Positions 31,997-42,502 are shown, numbered from the stretch's first letter. The stretch is DNA of 64,000 nt from Acidobacterium sp. (GCA_003166955.1 PMUI01000098.1:30369-94368), one strand, 5' to 3'. Made by a program: numbers and translations. The notes: a model not told the origin generated them from the letters alone.

Positions 31997-34117
31997 ATGC
32001 GTCGAACTTTGTTGCCAGGAAAACCTTATCCGCTGGGGGCCACGCCCACTCCGATTGGAACGAACTTTTCACTTTTTTCTGAAAACGCCACCTGCGTCTC
32101 GGTGTGCTTTTTTGATGAGTCCGGTAAGCAGATCGACTTCGTCGCTCTCCGGGAGCGGACGGCCTTTGTCTGGCATGGGCTGATCCGCGACATCAAGCCA
32201 GGACAGCGTTACGGCTATCGGGTGGAAGGGCCGTGGGAGCCGGAGAAGGGGCTGCGTTTTAACTCGAACAAGCTGCTGGTGGACCCGTACGCCAAGGCGC
32301 TGACGGGCGACGTCAGCTGGAAGGCGCCGATCTTTCCCTACGATGTTACGAGCGGCGATGACTTGAAGCGGAACGACGAGGACTCCGCGGATGGCGTGCC
32401 GAAGTCAATCGTCATCGATGAGTATTTCGACTGGGAGGGCGATTGCCCGCCGGAAATTCCGCTGTCGGACTCCATCATTTATGAGGTTCACGTCCGCGGC
32501 TTCTCGAAGCTGAACGAAGCGGTGCCCGAAAATTTGCGCGGCACCTACGCGGGACTGGCTTGCGAATCGAGCATCGCGTATCTGAAGAAGCTAGGCATTA
32601 CCGCGGTTGAGCTGCTGCCGGTACACCACTTCATCGACGAGGGCCACCTGGTGGATCGCGGGCTGCGCGATTACTGGGGCTACAACACACTGAGCTTCTT
32701 TGCGCCGATGTCGCGTTACAGCTCGTCGGGCGACGAGGGGCAGCAGGTGGTCGAGTTCAAGCAGATGGTGAAGACGCTGCACAAGGCGGGGATCGAGGTA
32801 ATCCTCGACGTGGTCTACAACCACACCTGCGAAGGCAACGAACTGGGGCCGATGCTGTCGATGAAGGGGATCGACAACACCACGTATTACCGGCTGGTAG
32901 CGGATGCGCCGCGCCACTACATGGACTACACCGGCACGGGCAACACGCTGAACCTGATGCTACCGCAGGTGCTGAAGCTGGTGATGGATTCGCTGCGGTA
33001 CTGGGTGACGGAGATGCACGTTGACGGCTTCCGTTTCGATCTGGCGAGCACGCTGGCGCGTGAGTTGCATGCGGTGTCAAAGCTGTCGAGCTTCTTCGAC
33101 ACGATCCATCAGGACCCGACCATCACCGATGTGAAGCTGATCGCTGAGCCCTGGGATGTGGGCGACGGCGGCTATCAGGTCGGAAATTTTCCGGTGCTGT
33201 GGGCAGAGTGGAACGGCAAGTACCGCGATACGGTGCGGCGTTTCTGGAAGGGGGACAGCGGCCTTCTGTCGGATTTTGCTTATCGGCTGACGGGCTCATC
33301 GGACTTGTACGAGATGGATGGGCGGCGGCCCTATGCGTCGATCAACTTCGTCACCGCGCATGACGGCTTCACGCTGTGCGATCTGGTGAGCTACAACCAA
33401 AAACACAACGAGGCCAACGGAGACAACAACACCGACGGGACCAATAACAACGACTCGTGGAACATGGGCGCGGAAGGGCCGACGGACGATCCGGCGATCA
33501 ACGATCTGCGCGAGCGGCAGATGCGCAATTTTCTGGCGACGCTGATTCTTTCGCAGGGTGTGCCGATGATTTGCGGCGGCGATGAGTTCGCGCGCTCGCA
33601 AAACGGCAATAACAACGGCTACTGCCAGGACAGCGAGCTGACCTGGTTCGATTGGAAGCTGACCCCGTCGCGCGAACGGCTGCTGGAATTCACGGCGAGG
33701 CTGATCCATCTGCGGCGCAACCATCCGAACCTGCGGCGGAGAAAGTTTTTTCAGGATCGCGTGATTCGCGGGTCGGTGGTGCGTGACATCGCGTGGTACA
33801 ACACCGACGGCGGCGAGCTGGGTGAGGAGGCCTGGACGACGGACTGGAATCGCTCGCTGGCGCTGATGCTGAACGGAAAAACGCTGGCCATCACCGATGA
33901 GGACGGTTGTCCGATCGTCGATGACTGCTTCCTGATCCTGGTGAACGCGGCGGCTGAGGGAGTCGAGTTCAAGCTGCCCGAAGCCCCGGCTGGTTCCCCC
34001 TGGAGACAGGTGCTGAACACGGAGAACATCGACGATCCGTTCGCCGCGGAGGAGATTGGCGAGAAGGTGATCCTCGGGGGAAGGGCGCTGCGAGTGTTCA
34101 GCGACGGGCCGCAGTGA
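31997..34117 (+). CDS. glgX: Glycogen debranching enzyme
   Basis: A 706-residue isoamylase-type GH13 enzyme that hydrolyses alpha-1,6 branches of phosphorylase-limit glycogen. An N-terminal CBM48 (TPIGTNFSLFSENA) is followed by the GH13 barrel: region I DVVYNHT, nucleophile in VDGFRFDLAS, acid/base in LIAEPWDVG and stabiliser in NFVTAHDG. Ordering and length match GlgX. No other glycogen gene is adjacent; the neighbour is a broken beta-glucosidase on the other strand. Confidence 0.92.
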   Translation: MRRTLLPGKPYPLGATPTPIGTNFSLFSENATCVSVCFFDESGKQIDFVALRERTAFVWHGLIRDIKPGQRYGYRVEGPWEPEKGLRFNSNKLLVDPYAKALTGDVSWKAPIFPYDVTSGDDLKRNDEDSADGVPKSIVIDEYFDWEGDCPPEIPLSDSIIYEVHVRGFSKLNEAVPENLRGTYAGLACESSIAYLKKLGITAVELLPVHHFIDEGHLVDRGLRDYWGYNTLSFFAPMSRYSSSGDEGQQVVEFKQMVKTLHKAGIEVILDVVYNHTCEGNELGPMLSMKGIDNTTYYRLVADAPRHYMDYTGTGNTLNLMLPQVLKLVMDSLRYWVTEMHVDGFRFDLASTLARELHAVSKLSSFFDTIHQDPTITDVKLIAEPWDVGDGGYQVGNFPVLWAEWNGKYRDTVRRFWKGDSGLLSDFAYRLTGSSDLYEMDGRRPYASINFVTAHDGFTLCDLVSYNQKHNEANGDNNTDGTNNNDSWNMGAEGPTDDPAINDLRERQMRNFLATLILSQGVPMICGGDEFARSQNGNNNGYCQDSELTWFDWKLTPSRERLLEFTARLIHLRRNHPNLRRRKFFQDRVIRGSVVRDIAWYNTDGGELGEEAWTTDWNRSLALMLNGKTLAITDEDGCPIVDDCFLILVNAAAEGVEFKLPEAPAGSPWRQVLNTENIDDPFAAEEIGEKVILGGRALRVFSDGPQ

Positions 34118-34126
34118 GCCTGCGCG

Positions 34127-36402
34127 CTACGGGCCGACGGTGAAGGTTCCCACGGCGGTCAGCGCAGCGGCGCTCGACGAGTCGCCGAGATAAACGGTGT
34201 ATTGGCCCGGCGCGACTGTCCACGCGGAGGAGGTTTCGTTCCAGTACGACAGCGGGTGCGAGGAGTCGTTCTCGTCGATTTCAATGGTGAGAGGCTGGTA
34301 GCCAGTCGGCGCGAGCGTGACTTTCTGCCATCCCACGAGGCGATGCGGCGGCTCGCCGAGGCCGGCCGGCAGTCCAAGATAGACCTGAGCCACTTCGGCG
34401 CCGCTGACCGCTCCGGTATTTGTAACCGTGCATGTTACCTGTATGTTGGGATTGCTGGTTGAGGTGAGATTATTCACCAGCGCAGGGTTGGTGAAGGAGA
34501 AGGTCGTATAGGAGAGGCCGAAACCGAAGGGGAAAAGCGGAGTGAGGCCCTGCGAGTCGTACCACTTGTAGCCGACGTTGAAGCCCTCGGAATAATTCAC
34601 GTCGAATGGCGTGGTGTTGTTGGGCGGCGCTGGAATGGCGGGTCGCGGAAGCTGCGAGACGCTTGCGGGAAACGTGATGGGCAGTTTGCCGGAAGGGTTG
34701 GTCTTGCCGAAGAGCAGATCGGCGATGGCCGCTCCGCCGCTTTGCCCTGGGTACCAGGCCTCGAGGACCGAGTAGACCTGGCTGAGCCACGGCATGAGGA
34801 TGGGGCCGCCGCTTTCGATGACGACGACGGTGTGAGGATTAGTGGCAGCGACCGCGCTCACCAGAGAATCCTGATCGATGGGCGTGGCATTCGTGAGGTC
34901 GGTGAGATTGAGGCCGGGCAGGTCCATGCCTTCGCTCTCCCACTGGCTGACGAAGACGATGGCCACCTGCGAGGAAGCGGCCAGAGAAGCGGCTGCGCTC
35001 GCGCTGGAGCCGTCGGCGTACTGGACCATTGCGCCGGGCGCCATCGCCTGAATGGCCTTCATCGGCGATGAAGGATCCCAGACCACCTGCGACCAGCACG
35101 GGGGGCAGGGATTGCCGCTGGTCAGCGCTGGTCCGCCGACGGGCTGGACCTGCGCGGAACCGCCGCCGGAGAGCACGCCCACGTCGGCGTGGGAGCCGAT
35201 GACGGCGATGGACTGCACGTTCGGGCTGAGCGGAAGCTGCGCGCTGGCGTTCTTGAGCAGCACGGCTCCGTTCTCCTCGATCTGTTGCGCGATGGCCGCG
35301 TCGGCAGCCGCGGGAATGGGCTGGACGGTCTGGGGATTATCGAAAATGCCGACCTGGAACATCGCCCGCAGAACGCGATGCACCATGTTGTCGAGCCGCG
35401 ACTGCGGCACCTGGCCGTTTTGAATCGCCTGGCCGAGCGCGGAGAAATATTGCTGGTCAGGCTGTTCCTGATCGAGCCCCGCGTTGGCTGCGTTGACGGT
35501 GCTGTGCGTCGCCAGCCAGTCGGACATCACGAAGCCGGAGAAGCCCCAGCCGTTTTTGAGAACGTCGTTGAGCAGGTGCGAATTTTCGCAGTTGTAACTT
35601 CCGCCGGTGAGGTTATAGGAGCACATCACTGACTGCACGTTGGAATCTTTCACGCCGATTTCGAAGGCCAGCAGGTCGCTCTCGCGCCCGCCACGCTCAT
35701 CGATGACGACATTGGCGGTAGTGGTCCGGTTTCCTGGTCGTTGTACGCGAAGTGCTTGATGTCGGCGATGACGTGCTGGGACTGGACGCCTTCGAGGTGT
35801 GCGGCCGCGATTTTGCCGGCGAGGATCGGATCCTCGCCCTTGGTTTCGAAAGTACGGCCGTCACGTGGATCGCTGCCGATGAGGTTGGTATTGCCGCCGA
35901 GATTGACGTTGATGCCGTAGTCGCTCAATTCTGTGCCGATGACTGTGCCATATTGCACGGCCGCCTGCGTATCCCAGCCGGCGGCGCTGGCGATGGAGGA
36001 CGGCAAAGCAGTTGCCCGTCCCACGCCATTGCCCACGCCGACGCTGCCATCGGCGAAATACAGCGCGGGAATGCCGAGTTGCTGAATTCCGGGAATCCAT
36101 CCGGCGCCGCCGCGCAGAAAGGCGTAGTTGAGGTTCGGATCGCTGGCGACGCCACCTGCGACCATCTGCAGCTTCTGCGCCTGGCTCATCTGCGCGAGCA
36201 ACGCATCGGCACGAGCATCGGGAGTTCCGGAACCAGGGGGAGAAATCGGGGAGGTGGGGGGCGCAGGGGTCGAGGAACCGCCACCGCAGGCTGCGAAGAA
36301 TGCGGCCAACGGCAGGGACAAAACGACGAGGAAGGCCGACAGGATGGCGCAGCGCTTACGCGATTGAACAGGGCAGGACAACGGAGAAGGGCGGAGAGGC
36401 AT
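34127..36402 (-). pseudogene. GH3 beta-glucosidase lipoprotein, frameshifted
   Basis: Two - strand frames together encode one GH3 enzyme of ~758 residues. The first (36402 to ~35726) has a lipoprotein signal (LAAFFAACGGG) and the GH3 N-terminal domain through DIKHFAYNDQETG. The second (~35725 to 34127) continues TTANVVIDERGGRESDLL in another frame and includes the nucleophile region GFVMSDWLATHS, the C-terminal domain and a fibronectin-III-like tail. The switch falls at 35725/35726, where one base is missing relative to the expected reading. It could be a true pseudogene, a sequencing error, or rare recoding; no slippery run is evident. Confidence 0.82.
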
Positions 36403-36504
36403 ACTCCATCACAGAGGGGCCAATCGATGCTTAGTGTAGTTCTTTTGCGGAGAAAAGTTGTCGCGCCACGACGGCTTCCATAAGATCAAAGGTTGATCCC
36501 GCTC

Positions 36505-38034
36505 ATGGCTGCGTCTGCACAACTACCTCGCGTCCGCTTTGCGCCCTCGCCCACCGGCTTTCTCCATGTGGGGAACGCGCGGACCGCGCTGTACAACTGG
36601 CTCTTTGCGCGGCATACCGGCGGGGCATTCCTGCTGCGCATTGAAGACACGGACCTGGATCGAAGCGAGGCTCGCCACGAGACGCAACTGATGGAGGATC
36701 TGTTGTGGCTCGGGCTGAACTGGGACGAGGGGCCGGGTGTTGAGGGGCCGCACGCGCCGTACCGGCAGTCGGAGCGGCTGGGAATCTATCGCGAGTATAC
36801 GGATCGGTTGCTGGCGGAGGGCAAGGCATACCGGTGCTTCTGCACGACAGAGGAACTGGAGGCGGAGCGTCGCGAGGCAGCCGCTGCGCATCGGCCGCAG
36901 GTGTATTCCGGACGCTGCAGCCAGATTGCAGAGGCCGATTCCGCCGCGCGCGCTGCTAAGGGTGAGCCGTTTGCCGTGCGGCTGCGTATCCCCGATCATC
37001 CGCTGCGTTTCCACGATATGATCCGCGGCGTAGTGGAGTTTCCCAACGAGACCGTCAGCGACCCGATCCTGGTCCGATCCAACGGAATGCCGGTCTACAA
37101 CTACGTGGTGACGCTGGACGACGCCCTGATGGAGATCACGCACGTGATTCGCGGCGACGATCACATTTCGAACACGCCGAAGCAGGTGGCGATTTACGAG
37201 GCATTCGGATGGAAGCCGCCGGAGTTTGCGCATCTGTCGACGATCCTCGGCAGCGATCGCGAGCGGCTTTCTAAACGCCACGGTGCGACGTCGGTGGCGA
37301 GCTTTCGCTCGATGGGAATTCTGCCGGAGGCGCTCGTGAATTATCTCGCGCTGCTCGGATGGGGAGCGGAGGGTGGGACGCGGGAGCTTTTTTCGCTGGA
37401 GGAACTGGTGCAGGAGTTTCGGCTGGAGCGCGTCACGGCGTCGCCCGCCGTCTTTGACTTCGAAAAGCTGCACTGGCTGAATCGTCACTATCTGAAAACT
37501 GCCGATCCGGAGCGCGTGGCGGAACTGGCGTGGTCTTACTTCGCCGGCGCGGGACTCTTGCCGTCGCATGATGGCGGATGGCAAGTCACAACCGCTGCTG
37601 TGGAGGCGTGGTTTGGCAAGCTGCTGGCTCTCTTTTTGCCCGCGGTTAGCCAGCTCGACGAGCTGCCGGTGAAGGCCGGGTTTGTGTTTCGTTTCAGTCC
37701 GGCCGCGGCCCGCCAGAATCAGGAGAATGCCGAAATCCTCGCGACTGAATCGGCGCAAAAGGTCCTCACCGCCTTCGCCGCGCGCGTTGCTGCGCATTCC
37801 GGACCGGTGACGCCGGAGCAGTTCAAGGCGTGGATGAACGAGATCAAGACGGAGACCGGGGCGAAGGGGAAAGACCTTTTTCATCCGGTGCGCATCGCCC
37901 TGACGGGCTCGCACTCGGGTCCCGAATTCGACAAGCTGATTCCGATCGTCGAAGAGGGCAGCCGTTACGACTTGCCTGTGCATGTGCCGAGCGTGCGCGA
38001 ACGCATCGAACAGTTCATGAGCGGAGCCCGATGA
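36505..38034 (+). CDS. gltX: Glutamate-tRNA ligase
   Basis: A 509-residue class I aminoacyl-tRNA synthetase. The HIGH-type motif is [13 protein letters not shown] near the N-terminus, and the KMSKS-type motif is LSKRHGA. The length matches bacterial GltX with its C-terminal anticodon-binding domains, excluding the short GluQ-type enzyme. ATG 36505 is preferred over TTG 36493, with AAAGG ~10 nt upstream. Its TGA overlaps the start of a phosphatase-like gene (ATGA). Confidence 0.94.
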   Translation: MAASAQLPRVRFAPSPTGFLHVGNARTALYNWLFARHTGGAFLLRIEDTDLDRSEARHETQLMEDLLWLGLNWDEGPGVEGPHAPYRQSERLGIYREYTDRLLAEGKAYRCFCTTEELEAERREAAAAHRPQVYSGRCSQIAEADSAARAAKGEPFAVRLRIPDHPLRFHDMIRGVVEFPNETVSDPILVRSNGMPVYNYVVTLDDALMEITHVIRGDDHISNTPKQVAIYEAFGWKPPEFAHLSTILGSDRERLSKRHGATSVASFRSMGILPEALVNYLALLGWGAEGGTRELFSLEELVQEFRLERVTASPAVFDFEKLHWLNRHYLKTADPERVAELAWSYFAGAGLLPSHDGGWQVTTAAVEAWFGKLLALFLPAVSQLDELPVKAGFVFRFSPAAARQNQENAEILATESAQKVLTAFAARVAAHSGPVTPEQFKAWMNEIKTETGAKGKDLFHPVRIALTGSHSGPEFDKLIPIVEEGSRYDLPVHVPSVRERIEQFMSGAR

Positions 38035-38519
38035 AGACGGCTCTCTGGATCGAGGAAGCCAAACCTTCGCGGCTCGCGATCGTGCTGCGCCCGCGCGGCG
38101 GCGAGTGGCTGCAGGCCGACCTTGAAATGGCGCGGGACGCGGGGATCGATGTGCTGGTGTCGCTTTTGACTCCGCAGGACAGCGAGGAGCTGGGACTTCC
38201 TGACGAAGGCAGAATCGCGCGACAGCTGGGAATGCGATTCATCTCGTATCCGATTCTGGATCGATGCACGCCGTCCAATTTGGCGAGCTTTCGAGAATTG
38301 ATAGCCGATTTGCGCGATCAGGTGCGAGCGGGCAAGAGTGTGGGCGCGCACTGCAGGGGATGCATCGGTCGCGCTACGGTGCTCATCGCGTCGGTGATGA
38401 TCGCGCTGGGCTGGGACGCGGACGACGCGCTGCGGCGGATTGAGCGAGCACGTGGATTCCCGGTTCCCGATACGCCGGAGCAACTGGAATGGATTCTCAA
38501 CTTCAGCCCCGAAGCGTGA
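38031..38519 (+). CDS. Dual-specificity phosphatase-like protein
   Basis: A 162-residue protein with a Cys-based phosphatase P-loop [11 protein letters not shown], fitting Cx5R followed by Thr, and an upstream SLLTPQD.EELGL segment like the general acid loop of DUSP/PTP proteins. The canonical Gly after Cx2 is replaced by a second Cys, which could form a disulfide with the catalytic Cys and make the enzyme redox-regulated. It is translationally coupled to gltX and overlaps the next gene by 31 bp. Substrate unknown. Confidence 0.7.
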   Translation: MKTALWIEEAKPSRLAIVLRPRGGEWLQADLEMARDAGIDVLVSLLTPQDSEELGLPDEGRIARQLGMRFISYPILDRCTPSNLASFRELIADLRDQVRAGKSVGAHCRGCIGRATVLIASVMIALGWDADDALRRIERARGFPVPDTPEQLEWILNFSPEA

Positions 38520-39088
38520 CGCTGGCCTTCCCCCATTCCTGGGAGGCGGAGATTCTGCCGAAGAGGCCGCTGATCAAGCCGCTGCGCTGCTACACCTATC
38601 CGCGCGAGGCGGAAGAGGTGGAACGCGGCGCGATGGAAGTCATGGTCAGGCCGGCGAGGAAGGCGGTGAAGTTTCTGGCGACGTTTGCGCTCGGGTTTGC
38701 GGATCCCGCGGCGCCGACGGGCGTGTGGAGCTGCCCTTGTGCTGACGATTTGTGCGCGGTTGCCGGCGGGTATGCGTATGTGGTGAATACGCTCGAACCC
38801 GCGAAATTCGAGCATCTCGCGTTTCGGCCGGTGCTCGAGGTGGGTTCACTGTTGAAGCAGAATTTGCTGCTTTTCGTGGGTCATCAGGCGCTGCTGGCGT
38901 GGGGAGCCAGGGGTGAGGCGTGGCAGACGCGGCGGCTTTCGTCGGAAGGGCTCCGCATCACGGAGGTTCGCGGCGACGAGCTGCATGGGTTTGGATGGGA
39001 TCTGATCACGGACCGCGAAGTGCCCTTCATGGTCGATCTGCGGACCGGGGATACTTTTCAGGCTGGGTCCGGAGAGTCGATGCGATAG
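38489..39088 (+). CDS. Uncharacterised protein
   Basis: A 199-residue soluble-looking protein that I do not recognise. It contains short beta-like segments (FEHLAFRPVLEVGSLLK, LLFVGHQALLAWGA, LRITEVRGDELHGFGWD) suggestive of propeller or beta-barrel repeats, and a CPCADDLC cysteine cluster. It starts inside the phosphatase gene and shares the gltX operon; its 3' end overlaps the convergent rsmD gene by 31 bp. The overlap and codon use support it being real. Confidence 0.6.
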   Translation: MDSQLQPRSVTLAFPHSWEAEILPKRPLIKPLRCYTYPREAEEVERGAMEVMVRPARKAVKFLATFALGFADPAAPTGVWSCPCADDLCAVAGGYAYVVNTLEPAKFEHLAFRPVLEVGSLLKQNLLLFVGHQALLAWGARGEAWQTRRLSSEGLRITEVRGDELHGFGWDLITDREVPFMVDLRTGDTFQAGSGESMR

Positions 39089-39633
39089 AAGCTGAGGGCG
39101 GCGTCGCCCTGCTTCAGAATGCGGTAGCGGACCAGGGTTCCGTATCGCGCGCCCAGGTCACGGCGTTTCTCGTGTTCGGCGATGACCAAAGCGCCGGGCC
39201 CGAGGACGCCGCTGCATTCCCCGCCAAGCAGGTTGAGCACAACCGCATATTCGTCGGCGTGGGCGTAGGGCGGGTCCAGAAATACCAGGTCGGCCTGGCG
39301 GCCCGACTCTGCAAGGCGGCGGAGTCCCGCGGTGACGCTGCGCGGCTCCAGAGCGTATTTGCCCCGGATGCCGAGCGCGGCGAGATTGGCGCGGACGACG
39401 CGGTTGGCGGCCTCGGCTTGTTCGACAAAGATGGCCTCCTGCGCGCCGCGGCTGAGCGCTTCAATGCCGACGGCCCCCGAACCGGCGTAGAGATCCAGGA
39501 AGACCGCGCCCTCGATGCGCGGCGCCAGGACGTTGAACAGCGTCTCGCGAAGGCGATCGCTGGTGGGGCGTGTGTCCTGGCCTCGCGGCGCATGCAAAAC
39601 CCGCGAGCGGTACTGGCCGGCAATGACGCGCAT
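39058..39633 (-). CDS. rsmD: 16S rRNA (guanine966-N2)-methyltransferase
   Basis: A 191-residue Rossmann methyltransferase. It begins MRVIAGQYRSRVL, with the family element TRPTSDRLRETLFNVL, the SAM-binding FLDLYAGSGAVGIEALSRGA and the catalytic LVFLDPPYA. This order is diagnostic for RsmD, which modifies G966 of 16S rRNA during 30S assembly. It is divergent from the M50-like gene across 59 bp. Confidence 0.93.
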   Translation of the reverse strand: MRVIAGQYRSRVLHAPRGQDTRPTSDRLRETLFNVLAPRIEGAVFLDLYAGSGAVGIEALSRGAQEAIFVEQAEAANRVVRANLAALGIRGKYALEPRSVTAGLRRLAESGRQADLVFLDPPYAHADEYAVVLNLLGGECSGVLGPGALVIAEHEKRRDLGARYGTLVRYRILKQGDAALSFYRIDSPDPA

Positions 39634-39692
39634 CGTTTCTCCGTAGAAAATTTGGCCGACCCTCTACAATAACGGCAAGGACGGGGAGAAGG

Positions 39693-40838
39693 ATGCGCGC
39701 CTGGTCATTGCCACTCGGACGCTGGTTTGGGGTGCACCTGCGCATTCACTATTTCTTTCTGTTGCTGCTGATTTTTTGCGTACTCTCGACGAACCTGTCC
39801 GGGACCGCCTCCTGGCGTGGCGTCTTCCTGTGGTTCCTGCTGTTTGGAGCGGTGCTGGGACGCGAGGCGGTACGCGCGCTGACCGCGGCGTATCACGGCC
39901 TCACGGTGCGCAGCATTCTGCTGCTCCCCATCGGCGGTCTCTTCTCGTATTCGAGCCCGGAGATGGCGGAGCAGGCGACCGAAGGCTCGACGCAGTGGGC
40001 CCTGACGGTGGCTGGTCCCCTGTCGAATCTGGCCTTCGCCGCGCTGGTGACTGCGCTGATTGAAGGGGCCACGTCGCAGGTGACGATTGCCGCGTTGCCG
40101 ATCGTCACACCCGGCCACTTGATGCGGTCGACGGTATGGCTGAACGTGGCGCTTGCGGTCATCAACTGTATTCCGGCGTATCCCCTGGATGCGGGACGAC
40201 TGATGCGCAGCGGATTCTCACGGTCGCGCGGTGTGGCGCAGGCCACGCGAGCAGCGTCAGGGATGGGACAGATGCTGGGGATTGGCGCGGTGGTCGCTGG
40301 ACTGGCGCTGCTGGCGATTCCGAATACCCGCCTGGCTGCGTCGCTCAGCCCCTGGTTCATCATGGCCGGGTTCTTCGTGTTCATTGGCGCGCAACTGGAA
40401 GACCAGGGCGTGCTGTTTCAGTCGGTGGTCGAGACGGTACGCATGCGCGACGTGATGCTGACGGACTTCGACACGCTCTCGCCATCGGATACACTATCCG
40501 ACGCGCTGTACAAGGCCATCCACAGCCTGCAGGACGATTTCCCGGTGGTGCGCGGCGCAGCGCTGGTTGGGGTGGTGTCGCGGCAGGGGATCATTCAGGC
40601 GCTGCGGCACGGCGGCAACGGCTACATCCAGGCCATCATGTCGCGGGCGTTCCAGATCGCGCAGCCGGACGATTCGCTGGGCGCGCTGATTCGCCGGATC
40701 GGCAGCGGCAGGCTCTCGCTGATTCCGGTCGCGGAGAGCGGGCGCATTGTCGGCATCGTCACCTGGCAGAACCTGAGCAGCAGCATGGGCCTGCTGGCGG
40801 AGTACCGCCGCCTCGAGCGCGTCGACACTGAATCGTGA
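39693..40838 (+). CDS. Inactive-looking M50 (site-2 protease-like) protein with CBS pair
   Basis: A 381-residue membrane protein with the layout of CBS-containing site-2 proteases: LGRWFGVHLRIHYFFLLLL at the N-terminus, six hydrophobic segments, and two CBS domains (~residues 250-370). The third metal-ligand motif is nearly intact (NCIPAYPLDAGR versus NxxPxxPLDGG). The zinc motif HExxH, however, reads REAVR, with both histidines replaced by arginine, each reachable by a single base change. It should not be a zinc protease; it may be a pseudoprotease or membrane scaffold sensing adenosine nucleotides through CBS. Its TGA overlaps rsmI. Confidence 0.8.
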   Translation: MRAWSLPLGRWFGVHLRIHYFFLLLLIFCVLSTNLSGTASWRGVFLWFLLFGAVLGREAVRALTAAYHGLTVRSILLLPIGGLFSYSSPEMAEQATEGSTQWALTVAGPLSNLAFAALVTALIEGATSQVTIAALPIVTPGHLMRSTVWLNVALAVINCIPAYPLDAGRLMRSGFSRSRGVAQATRAASGMGQMLGIGAVVAGLALLAIPNTRLAASLSPWFIMAGFFVFIGAQLEDQGVLFQSVVETVRMRDVMLTDFDTLSPSDTLSDALYKAIHSLQDDFPVVRGAALVGVVSRQGIIQALRHGGNGYIQAIMSRAFQIAQPDDSLGALIRRIGSGRLSLIPVAESGRIVGIVTWQNLSSSMGLLAEYRRLERVDTES

Positions 40839-41710
40839 CTGACGAACCCCTGGCGCCGGGTCTGTACATCGTCGCGACGCCGATCGGCAACCTTGAAGAC
40901 ATTACGATGCGGGCGCTGCGCGTGTTGCGGTCCGTGGATCGCATCGCCTGCGAGGACACACGGCAGACGCGGAAGCTTCTCGATCGCTACGGCATCGCGA
41001 CGCCGACGATCAGCAGCCACGAGCACAACGAGGCGGAGCGCAGCGGTCAGCTGATTAAGGAGCTGAAGAACGGCGCGCGGATTGCAGTGGTTTCCGATGC
41101 GGGGACACCGGGGATTTCCGACCCGGGTATGGTGCTCGCGGGGGCGGCGATTGCGGCGGGGATTCCGGTGTTTCCCATCCCTGGGGCGAGCGCGGTTCTT
41201 GCTGCGCTGGTCGCTTCGGGACTGGGCACTGAGAGATTTTCTTTTGTAGGGTTCTTGCCTCCAAAGTCGGGGGCGCGGCGGACGGCACTAGAGGAGCTTG
41301 CAGAGACGGTGGCCGCTCCGACGACGCTGGTTTTCTATGAAGCGCCGCATCGGATTGTTGAAACGCTGGCCGACGTTGAGGCCGTGTGGGGGTCAGGTTG
41401 CCGCGTGGTGCTGGGGCGCGAACTGACGAAGCTGCACGAGGAGTTTCTGCGCGGGACGGTGGGCACAATTCGCGAGCAGTTGGGCGGGCGGGAGAGCATT
41501 CGCGGGGAGATGGTGTTGCTCGTTGATGCGCAGGCGCTTTCGGTCCGCTCGGTTGGCGGCGCAGGCAGCTTGCTGGAGCAGCTTGCGGAGCTGGAGAAAA
41601 CTGAAGGTCTGACGGAAAAGGATGCGTTGAAGCGCATCGCCCGCGATCGCGGTGTTTCAAAAAGCGAACTGTGGCGCGAACTACAGCGCGAACGCTCGCG
41701 GACCCACTAA
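40835..41710 (+). CDS. rsmI: 16S rRNA (cytidine1402-2'-O)-methyltransferase
   Basis: A 291-residue tetrapyrrole-methylase-fold enzyme. The N-terminal GLYIVATPIGNLEDIT, the RIACEDTRQTRKLL block and VVSDAGTPGISDPG are diagnostic of RsmI, which methylates C1402 of 16S rRNA. GTG 40835 overlaps the stop of the M50-like gene. The gene ends 22 bp before a convergent hypothetical gene. Confidence 0.94.
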   Translation: MTDEPLAPGLYIVATPIGNLEDITMRALRVLRSVDRIACEDTRQTRKLLDRYGIATPTISSHEHNEAERSGQLIKELKNGARIAVVSDAGTPGISDPGMVLAGAAIAAGIPVFPIPGASAVLAALVASGLGTERFSFVGFLPPKSGARRTALEELAETVAAPTTLVFYEAPHRIVETLADVEAVWGSGCRVVLGRELTKLHEEFLRGTVGTIREQLGGRESIRGEMVLLVDAQALSVRSVGGAGSLLEQLAELEKTEGLTEKDALKRIARDRGVSKSELWRELQRERSRTH

Positions 41711-41732
41711 CTACAAGGACGAAATTCTGAAA

Positions 41733-42407
41733 CTAGGCTCCGGGCACCGTGACGCCTGAGCGTCGCACCCATTGGCCTCCGCGTTTCTCGAGATAGACCC
41801 AGCTGCCGGCGGAGCACAGATGCGCGCACCAATCGTTCATAAAGACCAGCGCGGCCTGGTGTTTGCTGTCGAAATACACTTCGCTGAAGAACGTTACGCC
41901 GGGGAAGCCCGACCACTGCGACTGCGCCTCGGAACTCACCTGCGCTGCCGTCCTGGATGAGCGCAATGCGGCGACCTCATCCGGACGCAGGAGCGAAAAC
42001 GGATGATTCAGCTGAAATGCATCCCTGGTGAGTGCGATGCGGACGTATCTGTTGGTTGCGTAATCGAGGACGGCTTCCTGGAAACCAGCCAGGTTTTCGG
42101 GGGGAGCCTTGAGCTGGCCTTGTGGAGGGATAGCCGGGTTGCGGTCCCCGTCGTTGATGGTGATGCTGGCGATCGCCCACTGCGAAGTTTGCTCGGGAGA
42201 CATGCTGGCGAACTCCTGCCCGGGCATCAGCATGGAATAAATGGCGTAGGAATCAGCTGCTCGGTCCGCGGGCATAGGGACCGCGCCCTGTTCGGAATAG
42301 CGCGCGGGCGGAGCCGGCGGCTTGCCGTTGTTCGCGGTTTGCGGGATGGCGATCAGCGCGAACACCCCAAATCCGAGAATTGGCAAGTACCGCGGGCGCG
42401 ATTGCAT
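41733..42407 (-). CDS. Uncharacterised exported protein
   Basis: A 224-residue protein with an N-terminal signal or anchor (YLPILGFGVFALIAIP). The mature part is rich in Gln and Ser and includes FYSEVYFDSKHQAALVF-like beta strands (written FFSEVYFDSKHQAALVFM at the gene's end) and CAHLCSAGSWVYLEK, a pair of cysteines near the C-terminus. I know similar anonymous acidobacterial proteins but no function. ATG 42407 is chosen because it places the signal at the N-terminus; the frame open further 5' is antisense to acnA. Confidence 0.6.
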   Translation of the reverse strand: MQSRPRYLPILGFGVFALIAIPQTANNGKPPAPPARYSEQGAVPMPADRAADSYAIYSMLMPGQEFASMSPEQTSQWAIASITINDGDRNPAIPPQGQLKAPPENLAGFQEAVLDYATNRYVRIALTRDAFQLNHPFSLLRPDEVAALRSSRTAAQVSSEAQSQWSGFPGVTFFSEVYFDSKHQAALVFMNDWCAHLCSAGSWVYLEKRGGQWVRRSGVTVPGA

Positions 42408-42502
42408 GTCTGCATTAGACGCGCCCGGGGGCCCGGACGTTCCCATTTTTCTTTTGGGACTGGCGTTCGGGCGGACTCGGTTCGCGGATTCCAGGCACAA
42501 GA

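Noticed and set aside
35650-36402. Treating the GH3 N-terminal part as a separate 250-residue lipoprotein gene
   Set aside because: Its last residues are out of frame and the GH3 homology continues without a gap in the neighbouring frame, so it is one broken gene.
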